The notes beneath the pieces are model-generated. The model ran no database searches and was not told the DNA's origin. It saw nothing but the letters and a program-made list of their open reading frames with translations. Source: an uncultured Porphyromonadaceae bacterium (GTDB taxonomy: Bacteria; Bacteroidota; Bacteroidia; Bacteroidales; Muribaculaceae). Taken from it: a stretch of DNA of 54,665 nucleotides. The stretch spans positions 1-54,665 of the forward strand of contig CAMWVE010000018.1 of the NCBI GenBank assembly GCA_947177685.1, given 5' to 3'. Shown here one piece after another: positions 26,255 through 34,597 of this stretch. Numbering within the stretch: the first letter of the stretch is position 1; every line of letters starts with the position of its first letter. A program made the translations under genes and the position numbers.

Positions 26255-28154
26255 GCACCCGCTGCTTGACACCATAGACTCACCTGCCGACCTGCGTAAG
26301 CTCCCCGTAGAGAAGCTTCCGGAAGTCTGTGCCGACATACGCTCGTTTCTCATTGACTCGCTCAGTGACAATCCCGGTCACTTTGCTTCAGGCATGGGAG
26401 CAGTGGAGCTGACCGTAGCGCTGCACTATGTCATGAACACACCATACGACCGCATTGTGTGGGATGTGGGACATCAGGCTTACGGACACAAACTGCTGAC
26501 AGGTCGCCGCGACCGTTTCAGCGAAAACCGTAAGCTCAACGGTCTGAGCGGATTTCCGAATCCTGCCGAAAGCGAATATGACACGTTCACTGCCGGACAT
26601 GCTTCGAACTCCATTTCGGCAGCGCTCGGCATGGCTATTTCTTCAGCCATGGACGGCGAGTCGCCCCGACGTAACGTAGTGGCGGTTATCGGCGACGCAT
26701 CCATCTCAGGCGGACTTGCCTTCGAGGGGATGAACAACGCCGCAAATGTGCCTAACAACCTGCTTATCATCCTGAATGACAACGACATGTCAATCGACCG
26801 CAACGTAGGGTCGCTGAACAGCAATCTGGCGCATCTCACCATTTCAAAAGGCTATAACGACCTGCGCTACAAGCTCTATCATTTCCTGCGGCGCCACCAC
26901 CTCGTGTCTGACAAGGGAAAGGGATTGATCATGCGCTTCAACAACAGCCTAAAGGCACTTCTATCGCGTGAGCAGAATATTTTCGAGGGTCTGAACATCC
27001 GCTATTTCGGTCCGTTTGACGGACACGATGTCAAAACCCTCGTCACCGTTCTCAACGACATAAAGGATATGAGCGGACCACGCATCCTCCACCTTTGCAC
27101 AGTCAAGGGTAAAGGTTATGAACCTGCCGAAAAAGATCCTGCCACATGGCATGCTCCGGGCAAATTCAATCCTGCAACCGGAGAGCGGATCAAGGGTGCG
27201 CCCGGTCCCAAACCACCTAAATATCAGGAAGTTTTCGGCGAAACCCTGTTGGAAATGGCTAAAGATGACCGCCGAATCATAGGCATCACTGCCGCCATGC
27301 CATCGGGCACCTCGCTCAACATAATGCAGGCAGCCATGCCCGACCGCGTTTTCGATGTGGGTATCTCCGAAGGACATGCCGTAACCTTTGCCGGCGGTCT
27401 CGCACACGAAGGCAAACGTCCGTTCGTAGCCATCTACTCCTCCTTCCTTCAGCGCGCCTATGACCACCTCATCCACGATGTTGCCATTCAGGAACTGCCT
27501 GTAACATTCTGCATTGACCGTGCCGGATTGGTGGGCGAGGACGGCGTAACCCATCACGGACTTTTCGACCTCGCATACCTGCGAAGCATACCCGGCATGA
27601 TTGTTGCCGCACCAAGCAGCGAGGTGATGTTGCGCAACCTGATGTTCACTGCCAATCAACGCGAAAAATATCCCATGGCTATCCGCTATCCCCGTGGCTC
27701 CGGCAGCAACACTGACTGGAAGCAGCCGTTCAGACGCATGGAAATCGGCAAGGGGATAAAGGTTAAAGAGGGCACAGACGTTGCCGTTATTTCAATCGGC
27801 ACCATAGCCCGCGAAGTCACTGAAGCCATACAAACGGCTGAAAAAGAAGGAGTTTCAGCAGCACACTACGACGCCGTTTTCCTCAAACCGCTCGATGACG
27901 ACATGCTTCACGAAGTAGCTCGCAAGAACTGCCCGGTGATAACCGTGGAAGATGCCTCGGTGGTGGGCGGACTCGGCTCGGCAGTGGCTGAGTGGATGGC
28001 TGACCACGGCTATTCGCAGCGTGTCATCCGTCTTGGTGTGCCTGACAAATTCGTCCATCAGGGCACCGTGGCACAACTGAAGGAACTGTGCGGACTCGAT
28101 TCCACCTCCATTGCCAAGCATATCATTGAAGCCGGAAAGGAGGGCAAAGAATGA
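26232..28154 (+). CDS. dxs: 1-Deoxy-D-xylulose-5-phosphate synthase
   Basis: A 640-aa thiamine-diphosphate enzyme making DXP from pyruvate and glyceraldehyde 3-phosphate, the entry step of the MEP isoprenoid pathway. The ThDP/Mg site is GDASISGGLAFEGMNNA (Asp of GDA; about 150-166) with NDNDMSI. The second domain has GISEGHAVTFAGGLA with the Glu that activates the cofactor (about 378). The C-terminal domain (VAVISIGTIAREV, about 515) is a transketolase fold. Length is typical. The start overlaps the upstream small ORF by 23 bp and the stop overlaps trkA as ATGA, so all three genes are coupled. Confidence 0.97.
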   Translation: MEEKKISKHPLLDTIDSPADLRKLPVEKLPEVCADIRSFLIDSLSDNPGHFASGMGAVELTVALHYVMNTPYDRIVWDVGHQAYGHKLLTGRRDRFSENRKLNGLSGFPNPAESEYDTFTAGHASNSISAALGMAISSAMDGESPRRNVVAVIGDASISGGLAFEGMNNAANVPNNLLIILNDNDMSIDRNVGSLNSNLAHLTISKGYNDLRYKLYHFLRRHHLVSDKGKGLIMRFNNSLKALLSREQNIFEGLNIRYFGPFDGHDVKTLVTVLNDIKDMSGPRILHLCTVKGKGYEPAEKDPATWHAPGKFNPATGERIKGAPGPKPPKYQEVFGETLLEMAKDDRRIIGITAAMPSGTSLNIMQAAMPDRVFDVGISEGHAVTFAGGLAHEGKRPFVAIYSSFLQRAYDHLIHDVAIQELPVTFCIDRAGLVGEDGVTHHGLFDLAYLRSIPGMIVAAPSSEVMLRNLMFTANQREKYPMAIRYPRGSGSNTDWKQPFRRMEIGKGIKVKEGTDVAVISIGTIAREVTEAIQTAEKEGVSAAHYDAVFLKPLDDDMLHEVARKNCPVITVEDASVVGGLGSAVAEWMADHGYSQRVIRLGVPDKFVHQGTVAQLKELCGLDSTSIAKHIIEAGKEGKE

Positions 28155-29485
28155 AAATTGTCATAGGAGGCGCCGGAGAGGTGGGTTCTCACCTTGCCAA
28201 ACTGCTCTCGAACGAGGCGCAGGACATAATACTGATTGACAACGATGCGCAAAAACTTGCCGTCATCGATGCCAACTATAACCTGATGACCAAAGTGGGT
28301 CCCCCCACATCGTTCGAGACCTTGCGTGAGGCAGGGGTGGCGAAATGCGACCTTTTCATTGCCGTAACTCCCTATGAGACTGACAACGTGACGGCTTGTG
28401 CCATAGCCAAGGCTCTCGGAGCGCAGAAAACCGTGGCACGAATCGACAACTACGAATACATGCGCAGCCGCAACCGCGAGTTCTTTGAGAAAATCGGAGT
28501 CAACGACACCATCTATCCGGAATATCTCGCGGCGCTGGAGATACGCACTGCCTTGCGCCACACATGGGTCAGAAACTGGTTTGAACTTCACGACGGGCAG
28601 CTGATTGTGGTCGGAGTGAAGGTGCGCGACAATGCCTCGATAATAGGCATGAAGCTCCGCGACATAACTTACACTCACCACAACTTCCACATCTGCGCCA
28701 TCAAACGCCGCAACAACACCATTATTCCGGGCGGATATGATCAGATTGACAACGGCGACATCATATATGTGATGACCACCCGCCAGCATCTTGACGAACT
28801 GCGCGAGATGTGCGGCAAAAAACAAACGCGAATCCGTAATATCATGATTATGGGTGGCGGAAAAATTGCCGCACGCCTCTCAAACATGGTGCAGGGCGAC
28901 TATAAAATAAAAATCCTCGACAGCAATCCGGAGATGTGCCGCCGCCTGCCCGAACGATGCCCCGGATGTGACATCATCTGTGCCGATGCCCGCGACAACG
29001 ACATTCTGATTGAGGAAGGGATAGAGGACATGGATGCCTTCATAGCCCTCACTGAAAGCTCCGAAACCAATATTCTCGCATGTCTGACAGCCAAGGAATT
29101 CGGGGTGAGCAAGACTATAGCCGAAGTTGAAAACATCCAGTTTATCTCTGAGGCTGAAGGACTTAACATAGGCACCATCATAAACAAGAAACTGCTGGCA
29201 TCAAGCAAAATTTTCCAACATCTGCTCGACAGCGACACCATGTCGAACAAATGCATGTCGCTTGCAGGGGCGGAAGTCGCGGAGTTCGATGTCCGTGAAG
29301 GCTCGAAAATCACGCGTGGTGCCGTGCGCGACATAAAGCTGTCGAAGGACATGACCCTCGGAGGTCTGATTCGCGATGGCAAAGGAATGTTGATCAGCGG
29401 TAACACTCAGATTCAGGCAGGTGACTCAGTGGTGGTTTTCGCCCTGTCAGGAACACTTCACCGCATAGAAAAACTTTTTACCTAA
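28151..29485 (+). CDS. trkA: Trk-type potassium transport regulator TrkA
   Basis: A 444-aa cytosolic RCK protein gating TrkH/KtrB-type potassium channels in response to nucleotides. Two RCK units are visible. RCK1 starts KIVIGGAGEVGSHLAK (residues 2-17, GxGxxG-type Rossmann loop). RCK2 starts NIMIMGGGKIAARLS near 234 (GGGKIA). Each is followed by a TrkA_C subdomain: about 140-225 and 365-444 (TRGAVRDIKLSKDMTLGGLIRDG). It overlaps dxs by 4 bp (ATGA). The potassium channel gene trkH that often follows in Bacteroidales is not here: rsfS starts 50 bp downstream. Confidence 0.93.
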   Translation: MKIVIGGAGEVGSHLAKLLSNEAQDIILIDNDAQKLAVIDANYNLMTKVGPPTSFETLREAGVAKCDLFIAVTPYETDNVTACAIAKALGAQKTVARIDNYEYMRSRNREFFEKIGVNDTIYPEYLAALEIRTALRHTWVRNWFELHDGQLIVVGVKVRDNASIIGMKLRDITYTHHNFHICAIKRRNNTIIPGGYDQIDNGDIIYVMTTRQHLDELREMCGKKQTRIRNIMIMGGGKIAARLSNMVQGDYKIKILDSNPEMCRRLPERCPGCDIICADARDNDILIEEGIEDMDAFIALTESSETNILACLTAKEFGVSKTIAEVENIQFISEAEGLNIGTIINKKLLASSKIFQHLLDSDTMSNKCMSLAGAEVAEFDVREGSKITRGAVRDIKLSKDMTLGGLIRDGKGMLISGNTQIQAGDSVVVFALSGTLHRIEKLFT

Positions 29486-29535
29486 ACCTTTATTTTTCAA
29501 TTTTGTTTACTTTTCAGAAGAAATAGAAATCAAAC

Positions 29536-29910
29536 ATGAACATAGAGACAATAACTAAATCGGAACTCATCACAAACAATATCATTGAGGCGATTCAAGA
29601 CCGCAAAGGGAAGAAAATCACCCTGCTTGACATGACGGCTATTGAAACCGCTCCTGCCCACACCTTTGTAATCTGCGAAGGCAACACCCCCGTGCAGGTA
29701 GCTGCCATAGCCGACAATATCCGCGAGCATCTGCTTGAAGAAATCAAGGTCAAACCATATAACTACGACGGCTACCGTGCTGCCGAATGGATTGTCATCG
29801 ACTACGGCGACATCCTCGTGCATGTGTTTACACGCGAGATGCGCTATCACTACAATCTTGAGGAACTGTGGAGCGATGCCGTAATAACCGACATCCCCGA
29901 CCTTGACTGA
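29536..29910 (+). CDS. rsfS: Ribosomal silencing factor RsfS
   Basis: A 124-aa RsfS/Iojap protein that binds ribosomal protein uL14 and keeps the subunits apart under starvation. The family features HTFVICEGNTPVQVAAIADNI (about 48-68) and the end block VIDYGDILVHVFTREMRYHYNLEELWSD (about 90-117) are clear. It is 44 bp upstream of ftsH, in the rsfS-ftsH order usual in Bacteroidales. Confidence 0.95.
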   Translation: MNIETITKSELITNNIIEAIQDRKGKKITLLDMTAIETAPAHTFVICEGNTPVQVAAIADNIREHLLEEIKVKPYNYDGYRAAEWIVIDYGDILVHVFTREMRYHYNLEELWSDAVITDIPDLD

Positions 29911-29954
29911 CCCCATGCTAACAACCCACTTTTACAATACACCAAAGCAACAAT

Positions 29955-32024
29955 ATGAAATATAAGCAACCCGGGAACAAAAAGAAATTCGGATTCAGCC
30001 TCTACTGGATGTACGCAATAGTGCTTCTGGCGCTGTTCGGCGTATTTTATCTCGATAACAACACAATTTCAAAAGAGGTAAACTTCACCGAATTCGAGAA
30101 ATACTGCACCACCGGAGGCGTAGAGAAAATCGTGGTCATAACAAACAAGAACGAGGCGGAAGCTTATCTGACCGACTCGCTTGCCAAAGTCATGTTCCAT
30201 GAATCGCAGTATAAATCCGACTCCAAGACACCTGCCGTACTTGTGACTGACATACCCTCGGCTGACAACCTGCAGCGCAAAATAGAGCAGTGGCAGGCTG
30301 ACGGACAGTTCACCGGCGACGTGAAATATGAAAAAAGCAGCGATTACAGTTCGTTGCTGTGGACTTTCGGTCCCGTGCTGCTTCTCATCTTCTTCTGGTT
30401 CTTCATCATGAACCGCATGACAAACAAAGATGGCGGCGGTCCGGGCGGAGTGTTCAATGTGGGTAAATCCAAGGCGCAGGTGTTCGACAAGGACAGCCCC
30501 ATCAAAGTGACATTCAACGATGTCGCCGGACTCTCCGAGGCTAAGACCGAGATTGAGGAGATTGTGGAATTCCTCAAAAATCCGCAGCGCTACACCGAGT
30601 TAGGCGGTAAAATTCCTAAAGGTGCCCTGTTGGTGGGACCTCCCGGAACCGGTAAGACCCTGCTTGCCAAGGCAGTAGCCGGCGAAGCCAATGTGCCTTT
30701 CTTCTCCATGTCAGGTTCTGACTTCGTGGAAATGTTCGTGGGTGTTGGTGCATCGCGAGTGCGCGACCTCTTCCGTCAGGCAAAGGAAAAAGCCCCTTGC
30801 ATCATCTTCATTGATGAAATCGATGCCGTGGGACGCGCCCGCGGACGCAACGCAAACATGGGCTCGAATGACGAGCGTGAAAACACTCTCAACCAGCTGC
30901 TTACTGAAATGGACGGCTTCGGCTCGAACAGCGGTGTCATCATTCTTGCTGCCACAAACCGAGCCGACATTCTCGACAAGGCGCTGATGCGCGCCGGACG
31001 TTTCGACCGCCAGATCTATGTAGAACTTCCCGACCTGAACGACCGTGTAGCCATATTCAACGTTCACCTGCGCGACATAAAGATTGACGACAGCGTGGAT
31101 GTGGACCTCCTCGCACGTCAGACCCCGGGATTCTCCGGCGCTGACATTGCCAACGTATGTAACGAGGCTGCCCTGATTGCCGCGCGACATAACAAAAAAT
31201 CGGTTCAGCGTCAGGACTTTATCGATGCCGTTGACCGTATTATCGGTGGTCTGGAAAAGCGTAATAAAATCACTACCGATGAGGAAAAACGCGCCATAGC
31301 CATTCATGAAGCCGGACATGCCACCGTGTCATGGATGCTCCGCTATGCCAATCCGCTGATTAAAGTTACCATAGTTCCCCGTGGCAAAGCACTCGGAGCC
31401 GCATGGTATCTGCCTGAAGAACGACAGATTACACCATCTGAAGCACTTCTGGATGAAATCTGCGCCACTCTGGGCGGACGTGCCGCTGAAGAACTGTTCC
31501 TCGGTCACATCTCCACAGGTGCGGCAAACGACCTTGAACGAGTCACCAAGCAAGCCTACGCCATGGTGGTCTACTATGGCATGAGCAACCGTCTGCCCAA
31601 CATAAGCTACTATGACTCAACAGGTCAGGACTACGGCTTCACCAAGCCTTACAGCGATGACCGCGCGAAGCTGATCGATGAAGAGGTAAGCCGCATCATA
31701 GCCGAACAATATGAACGTGCTAAAGATATTCTGCGCCGATTTGCCGACGGACATGCTCAGTTGGCTGACACGCTCATCACCCGTGAGGTAATCTTCACCG
31801 ACGATGTAGAGCGCATCTTCGGTCCCCGCCAGTGGGTGTCACGCACCGAGGAGATTCTGAAAGCACGCGGTGAAAAAGAGAAAGACGACACCCCTCCGCC
31901 GCCACCCGTAGAGGATGTGGAGGCTACCGAAATAGCATCGGAAACACCACCTCCCCCTCCCGTTCAGGAGTCGGAACCTGCCGAAAAGGATGGCTCCGAC
32001 ACCAAGGCAGAGCCTGAAAGCTAA
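29955..32024 (+). CDS. ftsH: ATP-dependent zinc metalloprotease FtsH
   Basis: A 689-aa membrane protease for misassembled membrane proteins and short-lived regulators. Hydrophobic segments lie at about 11-29 and 133-152, with a periplasmic FtsH domain between. The AAA module has Walker A GPPGTGKT (about 228), Walker [12 protein letters not shown] (about 285) and the second region of homology [22 protein letters not shown]. The zinc site is HEAGH (about 451) with a distal acidic ligand near the RAAEE-like segment [10 protein letters not shown]. The C-terminal tail is unusual: two PPPPP runs within an acidic stretch. Transcribed after rsfS; yidC downstream has its own promoter. Confidence 0.97.
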   Translation: MKYKQPGNKKKFGFSLYWMYAIVLLALFGVFYLDNNTISKEVNFTEFEKYCTTGGVEKIVVITNKNEAEAYLTDSLAKVMFHESQYKSDSKTPAVLVTDIPSADNLQRKIEQWQADGQFTGDVKYEKSSDYSSLLWTFGPVLLLIFFWFFIMNRMTNKDGGGPGGVFNVGKSKAQVFDKDSPIKVTFNDVAGLSEAKTEIEEIVEFLKNPQRYTELGGKIPKGALLVGPPGTGKTLLAKAVAGEANVPFFSMSGSDFVEMFVGVGASRVRDLFRQAKEKAPCIIFIDEIDAVGRARGRNANMGSNDERENTLNQLLTEMDGFGSNSGVIILAATNRADILDKALMRAGRFDRQIYVELPDLNDRVAIFNVHLRDIKIDDSVDVDLLARQTPGFSGADIANVCNEAALIAARHNKKSVQRQDFIDAVDRIIGGLEKRNKITTDEEKRAIAIHEAGHATVSWMLRYANPLIKVTIVPRGKALGAAWYLPEERQITPSEALLDEICATLGGRAAEELFLGHISTGAANDLERVTKQAYAMVVYYGMSNRLPNISYYDSTGQDYGFTKPYSDDRAKLIDEEVSRIIAEQYERAKDILRRFADGHAQLADTLITREVIFTDDVERIFGPRQWVSRTEEILKARGEKEKDDTPPPPPVEDVEATEIASETPPPPPVQESEPAEKDGSDTKAEPES

Positions 32025-32032
32025 ACCGATGC

Positions 32033-32063
32033 TTGCATATTTTTAATAATTTGAGTAATTTTG
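32033..32063 (+). promoter_or_regulatory. Consensus promoter of yidC
   Basis: TTG (32033-32035) and TAATTTTG (32056-32063) are separated by 20 nt, a good Bacteroidota -33/-7 pair. It predicts a leader of roughly 110 nt before yidC. Confidence 0.75.
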
Positions 32064-32069
32064 CACACT

Positions 32070-32171
32070 GATAAGTGCGCCTTTGCCCACTTGGGGCATG
32101 GCGGCTTATCAAAAAGTGGAATTATCTGATTTAATAAACCAATAAAAACAGAAGCATCAGGTTGTTGATGC
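32070..32171 (+). promoter_or_regulatory. Structured leader upstream of yidC
   Basis: An outer stem GATAAG (32070-32075) / CTTATC (32105-32110) encloses an inner stem TGCCC (32084-32088) / GGGCA (32094-32098) with loop ACTTG. A second hairpin GCATCA (32154-32159) / TGATGC (32166-32171) lies 12 nt before the ATG, where it could mask initiation. No known riboswitch class is recognised. This may be a cis-regulatory RNA or an autoregulatory leader for the insertase. Confidence 0.45.
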
Positions 32172-32183
32172 TCATATCACATT

Positions 32184-34268
32184 ATGAATAAAAACACCTT
32201 GATAGGTATGGTCATGATGGCTGCCCTGATTTTCGGATTCATGTGGCTCCGCACACCCTCTGCCGAGGAACAGGCAGCCCGCAAAGCCGAGCAGGAACAG
32301 GCGGCTAAGGCTGAACATGAAGCTGCCGAAAAGCAGGCTCACGAAGCAGTTACAGTCGATTCTCTTTCGACTGCAGAAATCGCATCGGTGATACCCACAA
32401 TCAAGCAGGTGGGAATAGCCGACTCTACCGGAGCCATCAGCTACAAAGTCGACGGAGTTGACCTCATGCTGAACGGCGACGCAGTCACCGGCACTGTCGC
32501 AGCCGCTGACACCGTGGTTTCCTATGCCACTCTGGAGCATAACGATTTCACCGGACTGACCATAGCCCAGAGCAAAGCGGCGGTAGCCAATCTGCGCAAC
32601 GCCATCTCCAGTGCCTCACGCTTTCAGACTTTCGCCCGCTATCTGAGCGGCGAGGAAAAGCAGGTTTCACTGGAAAACGAGCTTATCAGCGTCGACTTCA
32701 CCTCAAAAGGAGCGCAGATTGCACGGGCAACCCTCAAGGACTACATCAACTATCTGTCGCCTGACTCAGCCAATGTGGTGGCTTTCGGTCCCTACTCCCA
32801 CTTCAACTTCGCTTTCAACTCATCGACACAGCGCTTTGAAACTGACAGCTTCTATTTTGAACCTGTCATTGAAAATGACTCTACCGTGCTGATGCGCCTT
32901 GATCTTGGCAAAGGTGCTGAATGGGGCATACGCTACACCCTGCCTGCCAACAGCTATGTGCTGACCATGGAAGTGGTTCAGAAAAACATGCAGGAAATAA
33001 TCCCGTCGAGCGTCGCCACCATTGATTTCAATGTGGATCAGACACTTGCCCGCAACGAGGAAGGTCGCACCTTCGAGCAGCGAAACAGCGCCCTGTTCTA
33101 CAAGTTTGTGGGTGACTCGCCTGATGATCTCTCGGCTCAGGGCAACGATGAGGAAAACCTCAACCAGAGCATCAAGTGGATTGCATTCAAGAACCAGTTC
33201 TTCTCCACAATTTTCATCCCCCGCACAAGTTTCGCCACAGCCAAGGTGCAGTCTAAAGCTCTCGACAACGATCCCTACTATGTCAAGTACATGAAAGCTG
33301 AGACAACAATGGATTTCTCATCGGAGAATCAGCAACCCGTTGTCATGGACATCTTCATCGGACCAAACCTCTATCCTCTCCTTTCGGACCTTGACGACAC
33401 TCTCGGCGCCGATGAGGACCTTGAACTTACTCGCGTCATTCCGCTCGGATGGTCAATCTTCCGCTGGATCAGCACACTCATCATCATTCCGGTGTTCACC
33501 TTCCTCAACGGGTTCATCACCAACTACGGTCTGATAATCCTGCTGCTGACAATCTTCATCAAGATAATCCTATTCCCCTTCACCTACAAGAGCTTCATGT
33601 CACAGGCAAAGATGCGTGTGCTTCAGCCTGACATCAAGGCTATCAACGAAAAATATCCCGGTCAGGAAAACGCTATGAAACGCCAGCAGAAAACCATGGA
33701 GCTTTACAGCAGAGTCGGCGCAAGTCCCTTCTCAGGCTGCCTGCCCATGCTGCTCCAGATGCCCATTCTGGTTGCCATGTTCTGGTTCTTCCCCTCATGT
33801 ATTGAATTGCGTGGCGAGTCATTCCTCTGGGCACACAACCTTGCCGCACCTGACTACATCTGCACTTTGCCGTTCACAATCCCGTTCTATGGCAACCATG
33901 TGTCGCTGTTCTGTCTTATGATGACAGCCGTCAACATTATCTACACCCGCATCAACATGCAGAACCAGCCCGGCGGTGATGCCATGCCCGGCATGAAATG
34001 GATGATGTATCTGATGCCCGTCATGTTCCTCTTCTTCTTCAACGACTATGCATCGGGTCTGAGCTACTACTACTTCCTCTCGCTGCTGATCACCATCACT
34101 CAGACATGGGTGTTCCGCAAATGCGTGAATCAGGACAAAGTTCGCCAGAAAATGATGGAAAATGCCAAGAAACCTAAGAAGAAAGGTTGGCTGACACGTC
34201 AGATGGAAGCAGCTCAGAAACAGCAGCAGGCTGCCATGCGCGACATGCAGAAAGGTAAGAAAAGATAA
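32184..34268 (+). CDS. yidC: Membrane protein insertase YidC
   Basis: A 694-aa Oxa1/YidC insertase that inserts and folds inner-membrane proteins with or without SecYEG. The N-terminal helix (residues about 4-22) is followed by an Ala/Glu-rich linker (28-55) and a large periplasmic beta domain (about 100-395). The conserved C-terminal insertase domain spans about 420-660, starting near GWSIFRWISTLIIIPVF. The basic tail ends in KGKKR, as expected for ribosome contact. Unusually long for the family because of the extended periplasmic part, but typical for Bacteroidota. It lies downstream of ftsH with an independent promoter and a structured leader. Confidence 0.96.
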   Translation: MNKNTLIGMVMMAALIFGFMWLRTPSAEEQAARKAEQEQAAKAEHEAAEKQAHEAVTVDSLSTAEIASVIPTIKQVGIADSTGAISYKVDGVDLMLNGDAVTGTVAAADTVVSYATLEHNDFTGLTIAQSKAAVANLRNAISSASRFQTFARYLSGEEKQVSLENELISVDFTSKGAQIARATLKDYINYLSPDSANVVAFGPYSHFNFAFNSSTQRFETDSFYFEPVIENDSTVLMRLDLGKGAEWGIRYTLPANSYVLTMEVVQKNMQEIIPSSVATIDFNVDQTLARNEEGRTFEQRNSALFYKFVGDSPDDLSAQGNDEENLNQSIKWIAFKNQFFSTIFIPRTSFATAKVQSKALDNDPYYVKYMKAETTMDFSSENQQPVVMDIFIGPNLYPLLSDLDDTLGADEDLELTRVIPLGWSIFRWISTLIIIPVFTFLNGFITNYGLIILLLTIFIKIILFPFTYKSFMSQAKMRVLQPDIKAINEKYPGQENAMKRQQKTMELYSRVGASPFSGCLPMLLQMPILVAMFWFFPSCIELRGESFLWAHNLAAPDYICTLPFTIPFYGNHVSLFCLMMTAVNIIYTRINMQNQPGGDAMPGMKWMMYLMPVMFLFFFNDYASGLSYYYFLSLLITITQTWVFRKCVNQDKVRQKMMENAKKPKKKGWLTRQMEAAQKQQQAAMRDMQKGKKR

Positions 34269-34301
34269 TCAAACCTCTACCGAGAGCCGTCGCCAATTTG
34301 T

Positions 34302-34363
34302 AAAAGGCTCCGATTAATTCGGAAAAGGCTCTTATTAATTCGGAAAGGCTCTGAAAATTTCAG
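34302..34363 (+). repeat. 21-bp tandem repeat after yidC
   Basis: Two complete 21-bp copies (34302-34322, 34323-34343) share AAAAGGCTC and ATTAATTCGG, differing at about two positions. A third, partial copy (34344-34363) follows. The repeat lies 34 bases past the yidC stop and runs into the terminator-like hairpin. The 329-bp gap 34269-34597 otherwise holds two hairpins and the promoter of the next gene; no coding region is seen. Confidence 0.85.
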
Positions 34364-34399
34364 AGGGTGAGTCGAAATGACAATTTTGGCTCACCCTCT
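34349..34399 (+). terminator. Overlapping hairpins, probable yidC terminator
   Basis: AGAGGGTGAG (34362-34371) pairs perfectly with CTCACCCTCT (34390-34399) across an 18-nt loop, followed by TT. An upstream near-palindrome CTCTGAAA/TTTCAGAG (34349-34356 and 34358-34365) shares bases 34362-34365 with the left arm, so the two stems compete. Confidence 0.6.
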
Positions 34400-34407
34400 T
34401 TAGGTTT

Positions 34408-34424
34408 GTCAGACTGAGTCTGAC
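34408..34424. other. Perfect 7-bp stem-loop
   Basis: GTCAGAC and GTCTGAC flank a 3-nt loop (TGA) in the yidC downstream region. It could be a processing site or part of the terminator region; no further support. Confidence 0.4.
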
Positions 34425-34534
34425 GCAAGGCGCTGAGGATAAGGCTGATGGGAGCTTACCTAAGTCTTTACCGAAAGTAAACCCCGCAGATGGCTTATCA
34501 TGACACACCGCCCACCATTATTTTATGCCTCAAT

Positions 34535-34565
34535 TTTGCAATTTCAGCAAAAATGTGTATCTTTA
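34535..34565 (+). promoter_or_regulatory. Promoter of the phosphodiester glycosidase gene
   Basis: TTTG (34535-34538) and TATCTTTA (34558-34565; one change from TAnnTTTG) are exactly 19 nt apart. The ATG is 32 bp downstream. Confidence 0.65.
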
Positions 34566-34597
34566 CAAATAAATACTGACCCAATTACCTTATCATT

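Noticed and set aside
26961-28825. Long minus-strand frames antisense to dxs and trkA
   Set aside because: Shadow frames of GC-rich coding regions; no family motif, no promoter.
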